The translations under genes were made by a program, and so were the position numbers. The notes under the pieces were generated by a model. The model was not told where the DNA came from and searched no databases. It saw only the letters and a list, made by a program, of their open reading frames with translations. Shown here in pieces: positions 35,571-42,726 of a stretch of DNA of 42,726 bases. The stretch is from the NCBI GenBank assembly GCA_020723925.1, contig DYHX01000007.1, positions 1 through 42,726 on the forward strand. The letters run 5' to 3'. This stretch comes from Nitrospira japonica (GTDB lineage: Bacteria; Nitrospirota; Thermodesulfovibrionia; Thermodesulfovibrionales; DYHX01). Positions within the stretch are counted from its first letter, which is position 1; each line of letters starts with the position of its first letter.

Positions 35571-36947
35571 ATGGAAACAATTCTCATAGTTGAAGACAAA
35601 GAGTCAATGGCACAGATGCTGAAGGAGACACTCGATGCTGAAGGCTATAAGACCATCATCGCAGAGGACGGACTTGAGGGCATTGAAAGGTTGAGGGAAG
35701 ACAGGGTGGATCTTATTCTTACTGACCTGAAACTCCCAAAGAAAGACGGTATGGACATCATGAGGGCGGCAAAGGATGAGAATCCTCTGGTCCCTGTCAT
35801 CGTGATGACAGCCTACGGCTCGGTAGAGACCGCTGTGCTTGCTATGAAAGAGGGAGCGTTTGATTTCATTACAAAGCCATTTGATACAGACCACCTGCTT
35901 GTTCTTATAAAGAGGGCAATAGAGAACCAGAGGCTAATGACTGAAAACATGCTTCTGAAGGAAGAGTTTTCATCCATGCTCGGCCTCCCGAGGATTATAG
36001 GAAAGAGCGAAAAGATTAAAGAGGTTGCACAGAAGATTCAGAGGGTTGCACCTGGCAAGACAACAGTTCTTCTCCTTGGTGAAAGCGGAACAGGCAAGGA
36101 ATTATTCGCAAGGGCAATCCATTATCTAAGCCCGCGCAGAGACTATCCATTCGTTCCGATAAACTGTGCTGCCATACCGAGGGAGCTTCTTGAGTCAGAG
36201 CTTTTCGGTCATGAAAAAGGTTCATTTACTAGCGCCGAGTCAAAAAAGTTTGGAAAGTTTGAACTGGCTGATAAAGGCACGATATTTCTTGATGAGGTTG
36301 GAGATATGGACATTTCCCTTCAGGCAAAATTACTGAGGGTTATACAGGAAGGCGAGATAGAGCGCGTTGGAGGGTTGAAGACAATAAAGATCGATGTCAG
36401 GATTGTAGCAGCAAGCAACAAGGACCTTGAAAAGGCTGTTAGTGAGCGGACCTTCAGGGAAGACCTCTACTACAGGCTTAGCGTCTTCCCTGTAAAGATT
36501 CCACCACTCAGAGAGAGGAGTGAGGATATTCCACTGCTTGTAGAATTTTTCCTCAATAAGTATTGCATCGAACTTAAGGCTCAGGTAAAGAATATTTCCA
36601 GCGAAGCCCTTGACTTGTTCATGGGATACCCGTGGAAAGGCAATGTCAGGGAGCTTGAGAACACGATTGAGCGTGCCATAATATTATGTGATGGGAAGAC
36701 GATAACCCAGGAGCATATCTCCCTGAGTCCGTTACCTCTTGAATCAATCATGAGGGCAGTGCCAATGGATGGGACGCTTAAGGACACGGCAAGGGAGGCG
36801 CTGAGGATTGCTGAGACGCAGAGGATAAAGAAGGCACTGAAAGAAACAAAGGGCAACAAGAGCAGGGCAGCAGAGATGCTCCATGTGAGCTACAAGACCA
36901 TTCTTACAAAGATAAAGGAATATGGTATAGAGGATAATAGAGGCTAA
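35571..36947 (+). CDS. Sigma-54-dependent response regulator (NtrC family)
   Basis: Receiver DLILTDLKLPKKDGMDIM; AAA+ GESGTGKELFARAIH, GAFTGA-like GSFTSA, DEVGDMDISLQAKLLRVIQEGEIERVGG; Fis-type HTH. Confidence 0.95.
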   Translation: METILIVEDKESMAQMLKETLDAEGYKTIIAEDGLEGIERLREDRVDLILTDLKLPKKDGMDIMRAAKDENPLVPVIVMTAYGSVETAVLAMKEGAFDFITKPFDTDHLLVLIKRAIENQRLMTENMLLKEEFSSMLGLPRIIGKSEKIKEVAQKIQRVAPGKTTVLLLGESGTGKELFARAIHYLSPRRDYPFVPINCAAIPRELLESELFGHEKGSFTSAESKKFGKFELADKGTIFLDEVGDMDISLQAKLLRVIQEGEIERVGGLKTIKIDVRIVAASNKDLEKAVSERTFREDLYYRLSVFPVKIPPLRERSEDIPLLVEFFLNKYCIELKAQVKNISSEALDLFMGYPWKGNVRELENTIERAIILCDGKTITQEHISLSPLPLESIMRAVPMDGTLKDTAREALRIAETQRIKKALKETKGNKSRAAEMLHVSYKTILTKIKEYGIEDNRG

Positions 36948-36955
36948 GCAGGAAA

Positions 36956-37173
36956 ATTGAAGATTCCCTGTAGCAAGCTACAGGGAATCTTAATGCAAGG
37001 AATTATTACATGGATGCTGGCTGAAAGCTCCGACTTTTAGTCGGAGATGAAAGCCAGCTATCTAAATAATACTTTTTCCTTGCATGGAAGCCCTGACTTT
37101 AGTCAGGAGCTTCACTTTTATATTCGCTCGCTAAACCCAGCAGCAAGCTGCGGGGAATACGCTTGCTATTCAT
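36956..37173 (-). repeat. Copy B of the modular multi-hairpin element (about 218 bp), inverted relative to copy A
   Basis: Reverse complement differs from copy A at only a handful of positions near one end. Confidence 0.95.
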
Positions 37174-37190
37174 TTAAAACAGGAGGTCCT

Positions 37191-37610
37191 ATGAGAAAAA
37201 TTCTTGTAGCGCATGACGGTTCTAAGTCTTCTGACAAGGCATTGAAAAAGGCAGTGGAGATTGCTATAAAATTTGAGGCTCCCCTCACGGTTGTATCCGT
37301 AATACCTGAGCTGTATCTCACAGAGATAGTCGAGACTGACAGGGCGAGAATATCCAACGCACTGACCGAGGAGACAAAGATTGCTATGGAAAAAATAAGA
37401 GCATCCCTTGCAGGCAGGGCCATAGAAGTAAAAACAGTCATAAGGCAAGGAGACCCGGCAGAAAAAATCCTTGAAACTGCACAGAAGATGAAGGCAGACC
37501 TTATTATCGCAGGCTCCCATGGAAGACACGGCGCAAAAAAATTTCTCCTTGGAAGCGTCTCATCAAGGATTGTTGACCATGCCACCTGTCCCGTGCTTGT
37601 GGTGAAGTAA
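37191..37610 (+). CDS. Universal stress protein (UspA family)
   Basis: MRKILVAHDGSKSSDKALKKAVEIA..GDPAEKILETAQKMKADLIIAGSHGRHGAKKFLLGSVSSRIVDHATCPVLVVK; RBS aggaggt; the N-terminal 48 aa of the listed ORF come from repeat copy B. Confidence 0.95.
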   Translation: MRKILVAHDGSKSSDKALKKAVEIAIKFEAPLTVVSVIPELYLTEIVETDRARISNALTEETKIAMEKIRASLAGRAIEVKTVIRQGDPAEKILETAQKMKADLIIAGSHGRHGAKKFLLGSVSSRIVDHATCPVLVVK

Positions 37611-37640
37611 GACTGAAATAGTTCAGCCTCACTTCAATGA

Positions 37641-38552
37641 CTATTTCTTTATAAAGCGCTTTATTGCCTTATTAAAAGATAAGGGCTCAAACCCAAAATT
37701 TTTCTTAACGCTGTCAGGCTCACAGATGTTGTCTATTGCGAGGAGGCCAAGTTGTTCTGAGGTAGCAGCAGGGATCTTTTTCCCAAAAATCCCGGCAATC
37801 CTTCCTATTCCACTCATAAACGGTAACCCCATCTTGGCAATTCCCATAGGTATATGGAGGATGGGTTTTTTTATCTCGAGGGTATCCATAATAACCTTTA
37901 CCATCTTATTGTATGTAAGATGCTCTGGCCCACCAAATTCGTAGACCTTGCTAATCGCTTCAGGGTTGTCAATTATCTTGAGGAAACACCTTACCCAGTC
38001 CTCAACGTAGATAGGCTGAAGTTTTGCATTTCCTGTTCCTGGAACAGGAACGAAAGGCCCTACTTTTAGGAGTTCCCTTATACGCTCTGTAAATCCATCG
38101 CCATGGCCAACTACGATGGATGGCCTGAAGATAGTGTAAGGCACACCGCTTGTCCTCACAATCTCCTCTGCCTCTGCCTTTGTCTTATGATACTTTGACC
38201 ATGAACTTAAAGAGGCTCCAAGGGCAGATTGATAGAAGAAGTGTTTTACCTCTGCTTTTTTTGCCTCGTCAACGAGATTCCTGGTTCCCTCAACATGAAC
38301 CTTTTCAAAGGTCATGTCGTTTTTTTCTTCAATGATTCCAACGAGATTAACTACCATATCAACGCCATCAAGGGTATTTTTTAAACTATCCCTCTCTGTA
38401 ATATCGCCAATTACAGCATCAAACCCTTTTCTTTTGCACGCCTCTGCCCTCTCATGGGACCTTGCAAGGCACCTGATCTTATAATCTTTCTCCTTCAATG
38501 CCCTGAGAAGGTGTTGCCCAATAAAGCCTGTTCCACCCGCAATGAATATCAT
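37641..38552 (-). CDS. NAD(P)-dependent epimerase / NDUFA9-like SDR protein
   Basis: MIFIAGGTGFIGQHLLRALKEKDYKIRCLARS..VNLVGIIEE..FRPSIVVGHGDG. Confidence 0.92.
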   Translation of the reverse strand: MIFIAGGTGFIGQHLLRALKEKDYKIRCLARSHERAEACKRKGFDAVIGDITERDSLKNTLDGVDMVVNLVGIIEEKNDMTFEKVHVEGTRNLVDEAKKAEVKHFFYQSALGASLSSWSKYHKTKAEAEEIVRTSGVPYTIFRPSIVVGHGDGFTERIRELLKVGPFVPVPGTGNAKLQPIYVEDWVRCFLKIIDNPEAISKVYEFGGPEHLTYNKMVKVIMDTLEIKKPILHIPMGIAKMGLPFMSGIGRIAGIFGKKIPAATSEQLGLLAIDNICEPDSVKKNFGFEPLSFNKAIKRFIKK

Positions 38553-39139
38553 AAGCCTATCAATCTCAGAAGTTCCCTGTAGGAAGTCTTTTCTATATCA
38601 TCGTGAAGACTCTTTCCATGTGCATCCATTGTAACTATTGCAGGGAAATCCTCAACATTGAATAACCACATCGCCTCAGCTATGCCAAAGTCATCTATCT
38701 TCCAGCCATCAATAACCTTTCTTACCCTCTCTGCAAGATATACTGCTGCACCACTTATTGTATGCAGATATGCACATCCATTCTTTTTGAGCGCCCCAAG
38801 GGTGTGTTTGCCCATGCCGCCTTTGCCCATGATGCCCCTTATCCCATATTCCCCTATAACCCAGTGTTCATACATCTCAACCCGCATGCTCGTTGTCGGC
38901 CCGCTGGCAATAAGCCTCCAGCCCTCATCAGACTTCCTTATAATCGGGCCGCAGTGATAAATGATAGCACCATCGAGGTTGAACGGGATTTCTTCTTTTC
39001 TGGGCCTTTCGTTGAAGAGAAACTTGTGCACCCTGTCCCTTCCAGTAACGAGTTGTCCAGTTATCAATACCATATCACCAACATTAAGACCGAGAACATC
39101 CTCTTTAGTCAAAGGGAGCTTTATCTTCTTTGTCTCCAT
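38549..39139 (-). CDS. Class I fumarate hydratase, beta (C-terminal) subunit
   Basis: GDMVLITGQLVTGRDRVHKFL, IYHCGPIIRK, GPTTSMRVEMYEHWVIGEYGIRGIMGKGGMG. Confidence 0.93.
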   Translation of the reverse strand: METKKIKLPLTKEDVLGLNVGDMVLITGQLVTGRDRVHKFLFNERPRKEEIPFNLDGAIIYHCGPIIRKSDEGWRLIASGPTTSMRVEMYEHWVIGEYGIRGIMGKGGMGKHTLGALKKNGCAYLHTISGAAVYLAERVRKVIDGWKIDDFGIAEAMWLFNVEDFPAIVTMDAHGKSLHDDIEKTSYRELLRLIGL

Positions 39140-39186
39140 ATCTCACCTTCTGGAAATTTAAAAATCAAGCATTCTTTCATTTGAAA

Positions 39187-40032
39187 TCACCATATCAGCC
39201 TTCCCCTTCTGTTGGCCCAGCAGCATACAGAGATATCTACAAAGTAAGATGCAGGGTGGCGATGGTTGACGCCGACCTTCACACCAATGGCGGTGGTCTT
39301 CCCTCCAAAACCAAGGGGCCCTATACCGAGCTGGTTAATTTCATTCAAAAGTCTTTTTTCAAGGTCAGCCAGGACTGGTGCGCCGTTTGTATCGGTAAGC
39401 TTTCTTATAAGCTGGTCCTTCGCAAGCCTTGTAACCTGGTCCTTTGAGGCGCCTATGCCAACTCCGAGTGTATATGGAGGACATCCCCTTCCTTGTGCCT
39501 TGTGAATTGCGTCAAGCACGCACCGCCTTACGCCTTCGAGGTTCCTCTCTGCTCCGAGCTCTTCAACCGGGAGTTTGTATATCTGGCCAGTGTTCTCGCA
39601 GCCAGAGCCTTTTAGCATGAGGTCTATTGTGAGTGTGCTGTCATGGGTCTCCTCAAAATAAATGACAGGAAATCCTTTGCCTGTGTTGTCCCCTGTATTT
39701 TTATCCGTTATTATGTCAACAGCGTTACCCCTTAATGGAATCTTTTCGGTGGCAATCCGTGTGGACTCGATTATTGTGTCTTTAAGTTCGACCTGACTGA
39801 GCCCTATCGGCACCTTTACATAAAATACAGGGACACCTGTATCCTGGCATATCGGCCTCGAGGTCTCCCTTGCCAGGAGAATGTTCTCAAGAACGGTGGA
39901 GAGGGCCTGTTTTGCATTCGAGCCGTTTTCTTCGATAATATATGCAGACTTCAGGGCATCCTCAACATCAGGCGGAAGGGATGTTGCAACCTTTCTATAA
40001 AGTTCTATTATTCCGTCACGAAGTTTCAGCAA
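39187..40032 (-). CDS. Class I fumarate hydratase, alpha (N-terminal) subunit
   Basis: SRPICQDTGVPVFYVKVPIG, KGSGCENTGQIYKLP, GRGCPPYTLGVGIGASKDQVTRLAKDQLIR. Confidence 0.93.
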   Translation of the reverse strand: MLKLRDGIIELYRKVATSLPPDVEDALKSAYIIEENGSNAKQALSTVLENILLARETSRPICQDTGVPVFYVKVPIGLSQVELKDTIIESTRIATEKIPLRGNAVDIITDKNTGDNTGKGFPVIYFEETHDSTLTIDLMLKGSGCENTGQIYKLPVEELGAERNLEGVRRCVLDAIHKAQGRGCPPYTLGVGIGASKDQVTRLAKDQLIRKLTDTNGAPVLADLEKRLLNEINQLGIGPLGFGGKTTAIGVKVGVNHRHPASYFVDISVCCWANRRGRLIW

Positions 40033-40513
40033 GTTTTAACCTCATATCCCTCAGATAATCTATATGCATCTGCTCCTGTTCCATCATGTCTTTAAATATA
40101 ATCCCTGCATTGCTGTCTTCAGCACTCTCTGAAAGTTTTCTGTAGAGGCTATATGCCTTTCCCTCTATCTCGAGTGCAAGAATAAGGGCGCCGAGATCAT
40201 CGACGAATGTATAGTCTTCAAGCTTTTCTTCAAGGCCTTTCACTGGTATTGCACCTTCAACAAGCGGTGCAGGGATCCTTTTTTTGAACTCCTCGAACGA
40301 GGACATATCCCTATCTCCCTGAATAGACTGATAGAGGAACTGGATGTATTCCATATGTCTCCCTTCCCAGGCTGAGAGTTCCCCGAATGTTTTCTTAGCC
40401 TCCTCGTTTCGTGCCTTGACAGCGGCCTGTATGTAAAAATTGTTTGTCCCCTTTTCCATTATGTATGCTTCAATTAGTGCCTGAAGCATATCCTCCTTGC
40501 CTGTTATCATCAC
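40016..40513 (-). CDS. Ferritin-like / rubrerythrin-related protein
   Basis: EAYIMEKGTNNFYIQAAVKARNEEAKKTFGELSAWEGRHMEYIQF..ALILALEIEGKAYSLYRKLSESAEDSNAGIIFKDMMEQEQMHIDYL. Confidence 0.85.
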   Translation of the reverse strand: MMITGKEDMLQALIEAYIMEKGTNNFYIQAAVKARNEEAKKTFGELSAWEGRHMEYIQFLYQSIQGDRDMSSFEEFKKRIPAPLVEGAIPVKGLEEKLEDYTFVDDLGALILALEIEGKAYSLYRKLSESAEDSNAGIIFKDMMEQEQMHIDYLRDMRLKLAETS

Positions 40514-40522
40514 CGTCTCCTT

Positions 40523-41305
40523 TTAGGATAAATCAGCAGGAGAGAACACGATCTCATCCCTGAATGACTTTATCAAATAGATGGTTTTCATTATCGCAGG
40601 GTCTTTTACATCTACCATTGCAGCATCAAGACCGGCACCTGCAAGGTAACTGAGAAAAGTAGAGTTCACCTTTGGCTTCAGGGCATTCGGAATGCCTGTT
40701 GAGACATTTGATATCCATGCTACTGTATTAATGGGTGGCTCTACCATCTCCTTCAGTGCCCTGATGCACTCGTAGGAGTTAAGGAGGTGCTCCTGGCCCA
40801 TCCCCCTGCCGATATGAACGATTGATGGGTCTGCAAACAATCTTGCATTTGGGATATCAGCAGCATTGGCCCTCTCTATCAGCTCCTCAAGGATCTGCAG
40901 CTTTGCTTCGAGAGATACTGGGATAGTTCCTTTCATTGCCCTCAGAATAAGGCTTGCCTTAAAGCGTGAGACAAGGTTGAGAACCTCCTCTCTGCCCCCT
41001 TCTTCTCCGGATATGAAATTGATTATCGGAGGTTCTTTGCAAAGGGTTATGGATTTCTTCAGTGCCTCGACATTTCTCGAATCAAGGGCGAGCCTGAGCC
41101 CTGTTGCCTCCTCTGCCGCCTCAACAGCCATCGGGAGAGTTTCCTCATCTCCACTTCCATCAAGAGAGCACTGGACATTTATTACCTCTGCTCCTGCATC
41201 AGAGAGTTCTTTTGAGAGGCTTGCAATAGCCTTCTTATCTTTCCTTTTAAGTGCCTCCATATAGGCTCTGTTCCTGGTATTGAGATTTTCTGCTATCACA
41301 ATCAT
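40523..41305 (-). CDS. Pterin-binding methyltetrahydrofolate:corrinoid methyltransferase-like protein (AcsE-like)
   Basis: VIAENLNTRNRAYMEALKRKD..LSDAGAEVINVQCSLDGSGDEETLPMAVEAAEEATGLRLALDSRNVEAL..FADPSIVHIGRGM. Confidence 0.85.
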   Translation of the reverse strand: MIVIAENLNTRNRAYMEALKRKDKKAIASLSKELSDAGAEVINVQCSLDGSGDEETLPMAVEAAEEATGLRLALDSRNVEALKKSITLCKEPPIINFISGEEGGREEVLNLVSRFKASLILRAMKGTIPVSLEAKLQILEELIERANAADIPNARLFADPSIVHIGRGMGQEHLLNSYECIRALKEMVEPPINTVAWISNVSTGIPNALKPKVNSTFLSYLAGAGLDAAMVDVKDPAIMKTIYLIKSFRDEIVFSPADLS

Positions 41306-41619
41306 GTCTTTCCCCCTATCCGGGCCTGACAGCCCTCATATAAAGTATAAAGCCGACTTGTTATTGACAGGCAAATAAGTCATTTGCTTACTTAAGAGTA
41401 TATCATTTTATTACTATCCTTCAAGACCATGTCAAGGAAATAATATTTTTGGCTCATCACCTATTTTAGTGGGTGTTTGCAACTTATACACACTTTTAGT
41501 AGAATTTGTTTCAAAGGGTTGCAAGTTTTTGAACAGCCTCAAACAATAAAGGAGATGAAAGGGATTTTAATATCGATGCTTTTCTTAAAGTCTATATTAT
41601 TCTATTTTATGGAGGACAA

Positions 41620-42663
41620 ATGGACATTAATTTAAAGAGGATGTTCATCCCTGCAATCGTAGCTCTGATATCCGTATCTGCATTATTTGTCATCAGGGGG
41701 ATTGCATTCAGACTTCTTCACAAATGGGCAGAGAGAACAGAAACAAAAATCGATGACATGGTAATTAAGTCATTGAAGACACCTTCCATCTATTGGTGTA
41801 TTGCAATTGGACTTTACATTGGTGTTGCAATCTCAGAGCTTCCAGAAAGGTATGTCTTTTATTTCAGCAAGACCATTCATGTAATTGTGATACTTTCCAT
41901 TACCATTGCAACAGCAAACCTATCAGGCAAGATATTCAAGAATTACATACAGAAGTCCAGCCTGCCAATTCCCACAACAGGCCTTGCATACGGGATATTA
42001 AAGGGGACAATCCTTGTTATAGGTTTGTTGATTATACTCAGCGTTCTCGGAATTTCAATAACCCCTCTCATTACAGCACTGGGCGTCGGAGGTCTTGCAG
42101 TTGCCCTTGCCCTTCAGGATACCCTGGCAAACCTCTTTGCAGGGATTCATATACTGGTTGAAAAATCCGTAAGGGTCGGAGACTTCATAAGGCTTGAGAC
42201 AGGACAGGAGGGCTATGTTGAGGACATCACATGGAGGACAACGAGGATAAGGATGCTTCCGAATAATATGGTCATAATTCCAAACAGCAAGCTTTCTCAG
42301 AGCATTGTGACAAATTATTATCTGCCTGAAAAACGGATGTCAATTCAAATCCCTATAAGTGTGAGCTATTCTTCTGATCCTGAAATAGTTGAAAGGACAC
42401 TCATTGAGGAGGCAAAAAAGGCTGCTGGCGAGATACCTGGTTTGCTTGGCGATCCTGAACCTATGGCAAGGTTTGTCCCCGGCTTTGGCGAGAGTTCCCT
42501 TGATTTCACTTTAGTCTGTCATGTTAAGGAGGTTACAGATCAGTATCCTGTTCAACATGAGTTAAGAAAGAGGATTTTTAAGAGATTTAAGGCGGAGGGA
42601 ATAGAAATACCATTCCCACATCGTACAGTTTACCTCAGAGAGGAAAAAGAATGGAAAACATAG
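41620..42663 (+). CDS. MscS-family mechanosensitive channel
   Basis: ITPLITALGVGGLAVALALQDTLANLFAGIHILVEKSVRVGDFIRLETGQEGYVEDITWRTTRIRMLPNNMVIIPNSKL. Confidence 0.95.
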   Translation: MDINLKRMFIPAIVALISVSALFVIRGIAFRLLHKWAERTETKIDDMVIKSLKTPSIYWCIAIGLYIGVAISELPERYVFYFSKTIHVIVILSITIATANLSGKIFKNYIQKSSLPIPTTGLAYGILKGTILVIGLLIILSVLGISITPLITALGVGGLAVALALQDTLANLFAGIHILVEKSVRVGDFIRLETGQEGYVEDITWRTTRIRMLPNNMVIIPNSKLSQSIVTNYYLPEKRMSIQIPISVSYSSDPEIVERTLIEEAKKAAGEIPGLLGDPEPMARFVPGFGESSLDFTLVCHVKEVTDQYPVQHELRKRIFKRFKAEGIEIPFPHRTVYLREEKEWKT

Positions 42664-42726
42664 TTGTCTGTCCGAAAATAGACATAGAAGGCAGGCATGG
42701 CAGGATTCATAATTTTTAGAATCGAC

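Noticed and set aside
37047-37190. N-terminal extension of the UspA ORF (MKASYLNNTFSLHGSPDFSQELHFY...)
   Set aside because: Encoded by hairpin element copy B; the same peptide appears in the antisense ORF 24515-24772 from copy A. True start is MRKILVAHDG at 37191, preceded by aggaggt
42651-42719. 22-codon ORF after MscS (MENIVVCPKIDIEGRHGRIHNF*)
   Set aside because: Overlaps the MscS 3' end, no recognisable features, and the window ends here
1-42726. tRNA/rRNA genes, prophage, restriction or toxin-antitoxin systems
   Set aside because: No cloverleaf, rRNA or corresponding protein motifs recognised on inspection; a tRNAscan/Infernal run would be decisive

Overview
42.7-kb chromosomal window from an anaerobic/microaerobic bacterium. 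Gene content (multiheme cytochromes, tungstate uptake, MeTr-like pterin enzyme, LpxC, HemH/HemG, class I fumarase) would suit a Nitrospirota-like or deltaproteobacterial-like lineage, but I cannot prove taxonomy. About 40 CDS are assignable. They include a four-gene ECF-sigma/anti-sigma/cytochrome c operon, glgC, two tandem HEAT-repeat proteins, chrA/TSUP, a histidine kinase/lipoprotein/HD-GYP operon, hemH-hemG, ilvD-ilvB-ilvH, tupABC with a Crp/Fnr regulator, a small heme-copper-oxidase-like protein and DUF1858 gene pair, a DEAD-box helicase, nfo, lpxC, tldD, mtnP, an NtrC-type regulator, uspA, two-subunit fumarase and an MscS channel. Main observations: (1) a 75-aa SelW/Rdx-family protein on the minus strand (30792-31019) with an in-frame TGA at the CxxU position and a SECIS-like hairpin just downstream; it is absent from the supplied ORF track. 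(2) A dispersed family of degenerate tandem repeats with a strict 7-bp period at about ten loci, some inside genes. One tract frameshifts a HAD phosphatase: deleting exactly two heptads (or adding one) restores the frame, which suggests slippage or phase variation. Ferrochelatase carries four in-frame repeat insertions. (3) Three copies of a modular multi-hairpin element (about 110-218 bp), each ending 10-20 bp upstream of a start codon. (4) Two matching Crp/Fnr-type palindromes in a divergent promoter region. (5) Unlisted micro-ORFs: a 42-aa zinc-ribbon-like and a 26-aa Lys/Ala-rich peptide.
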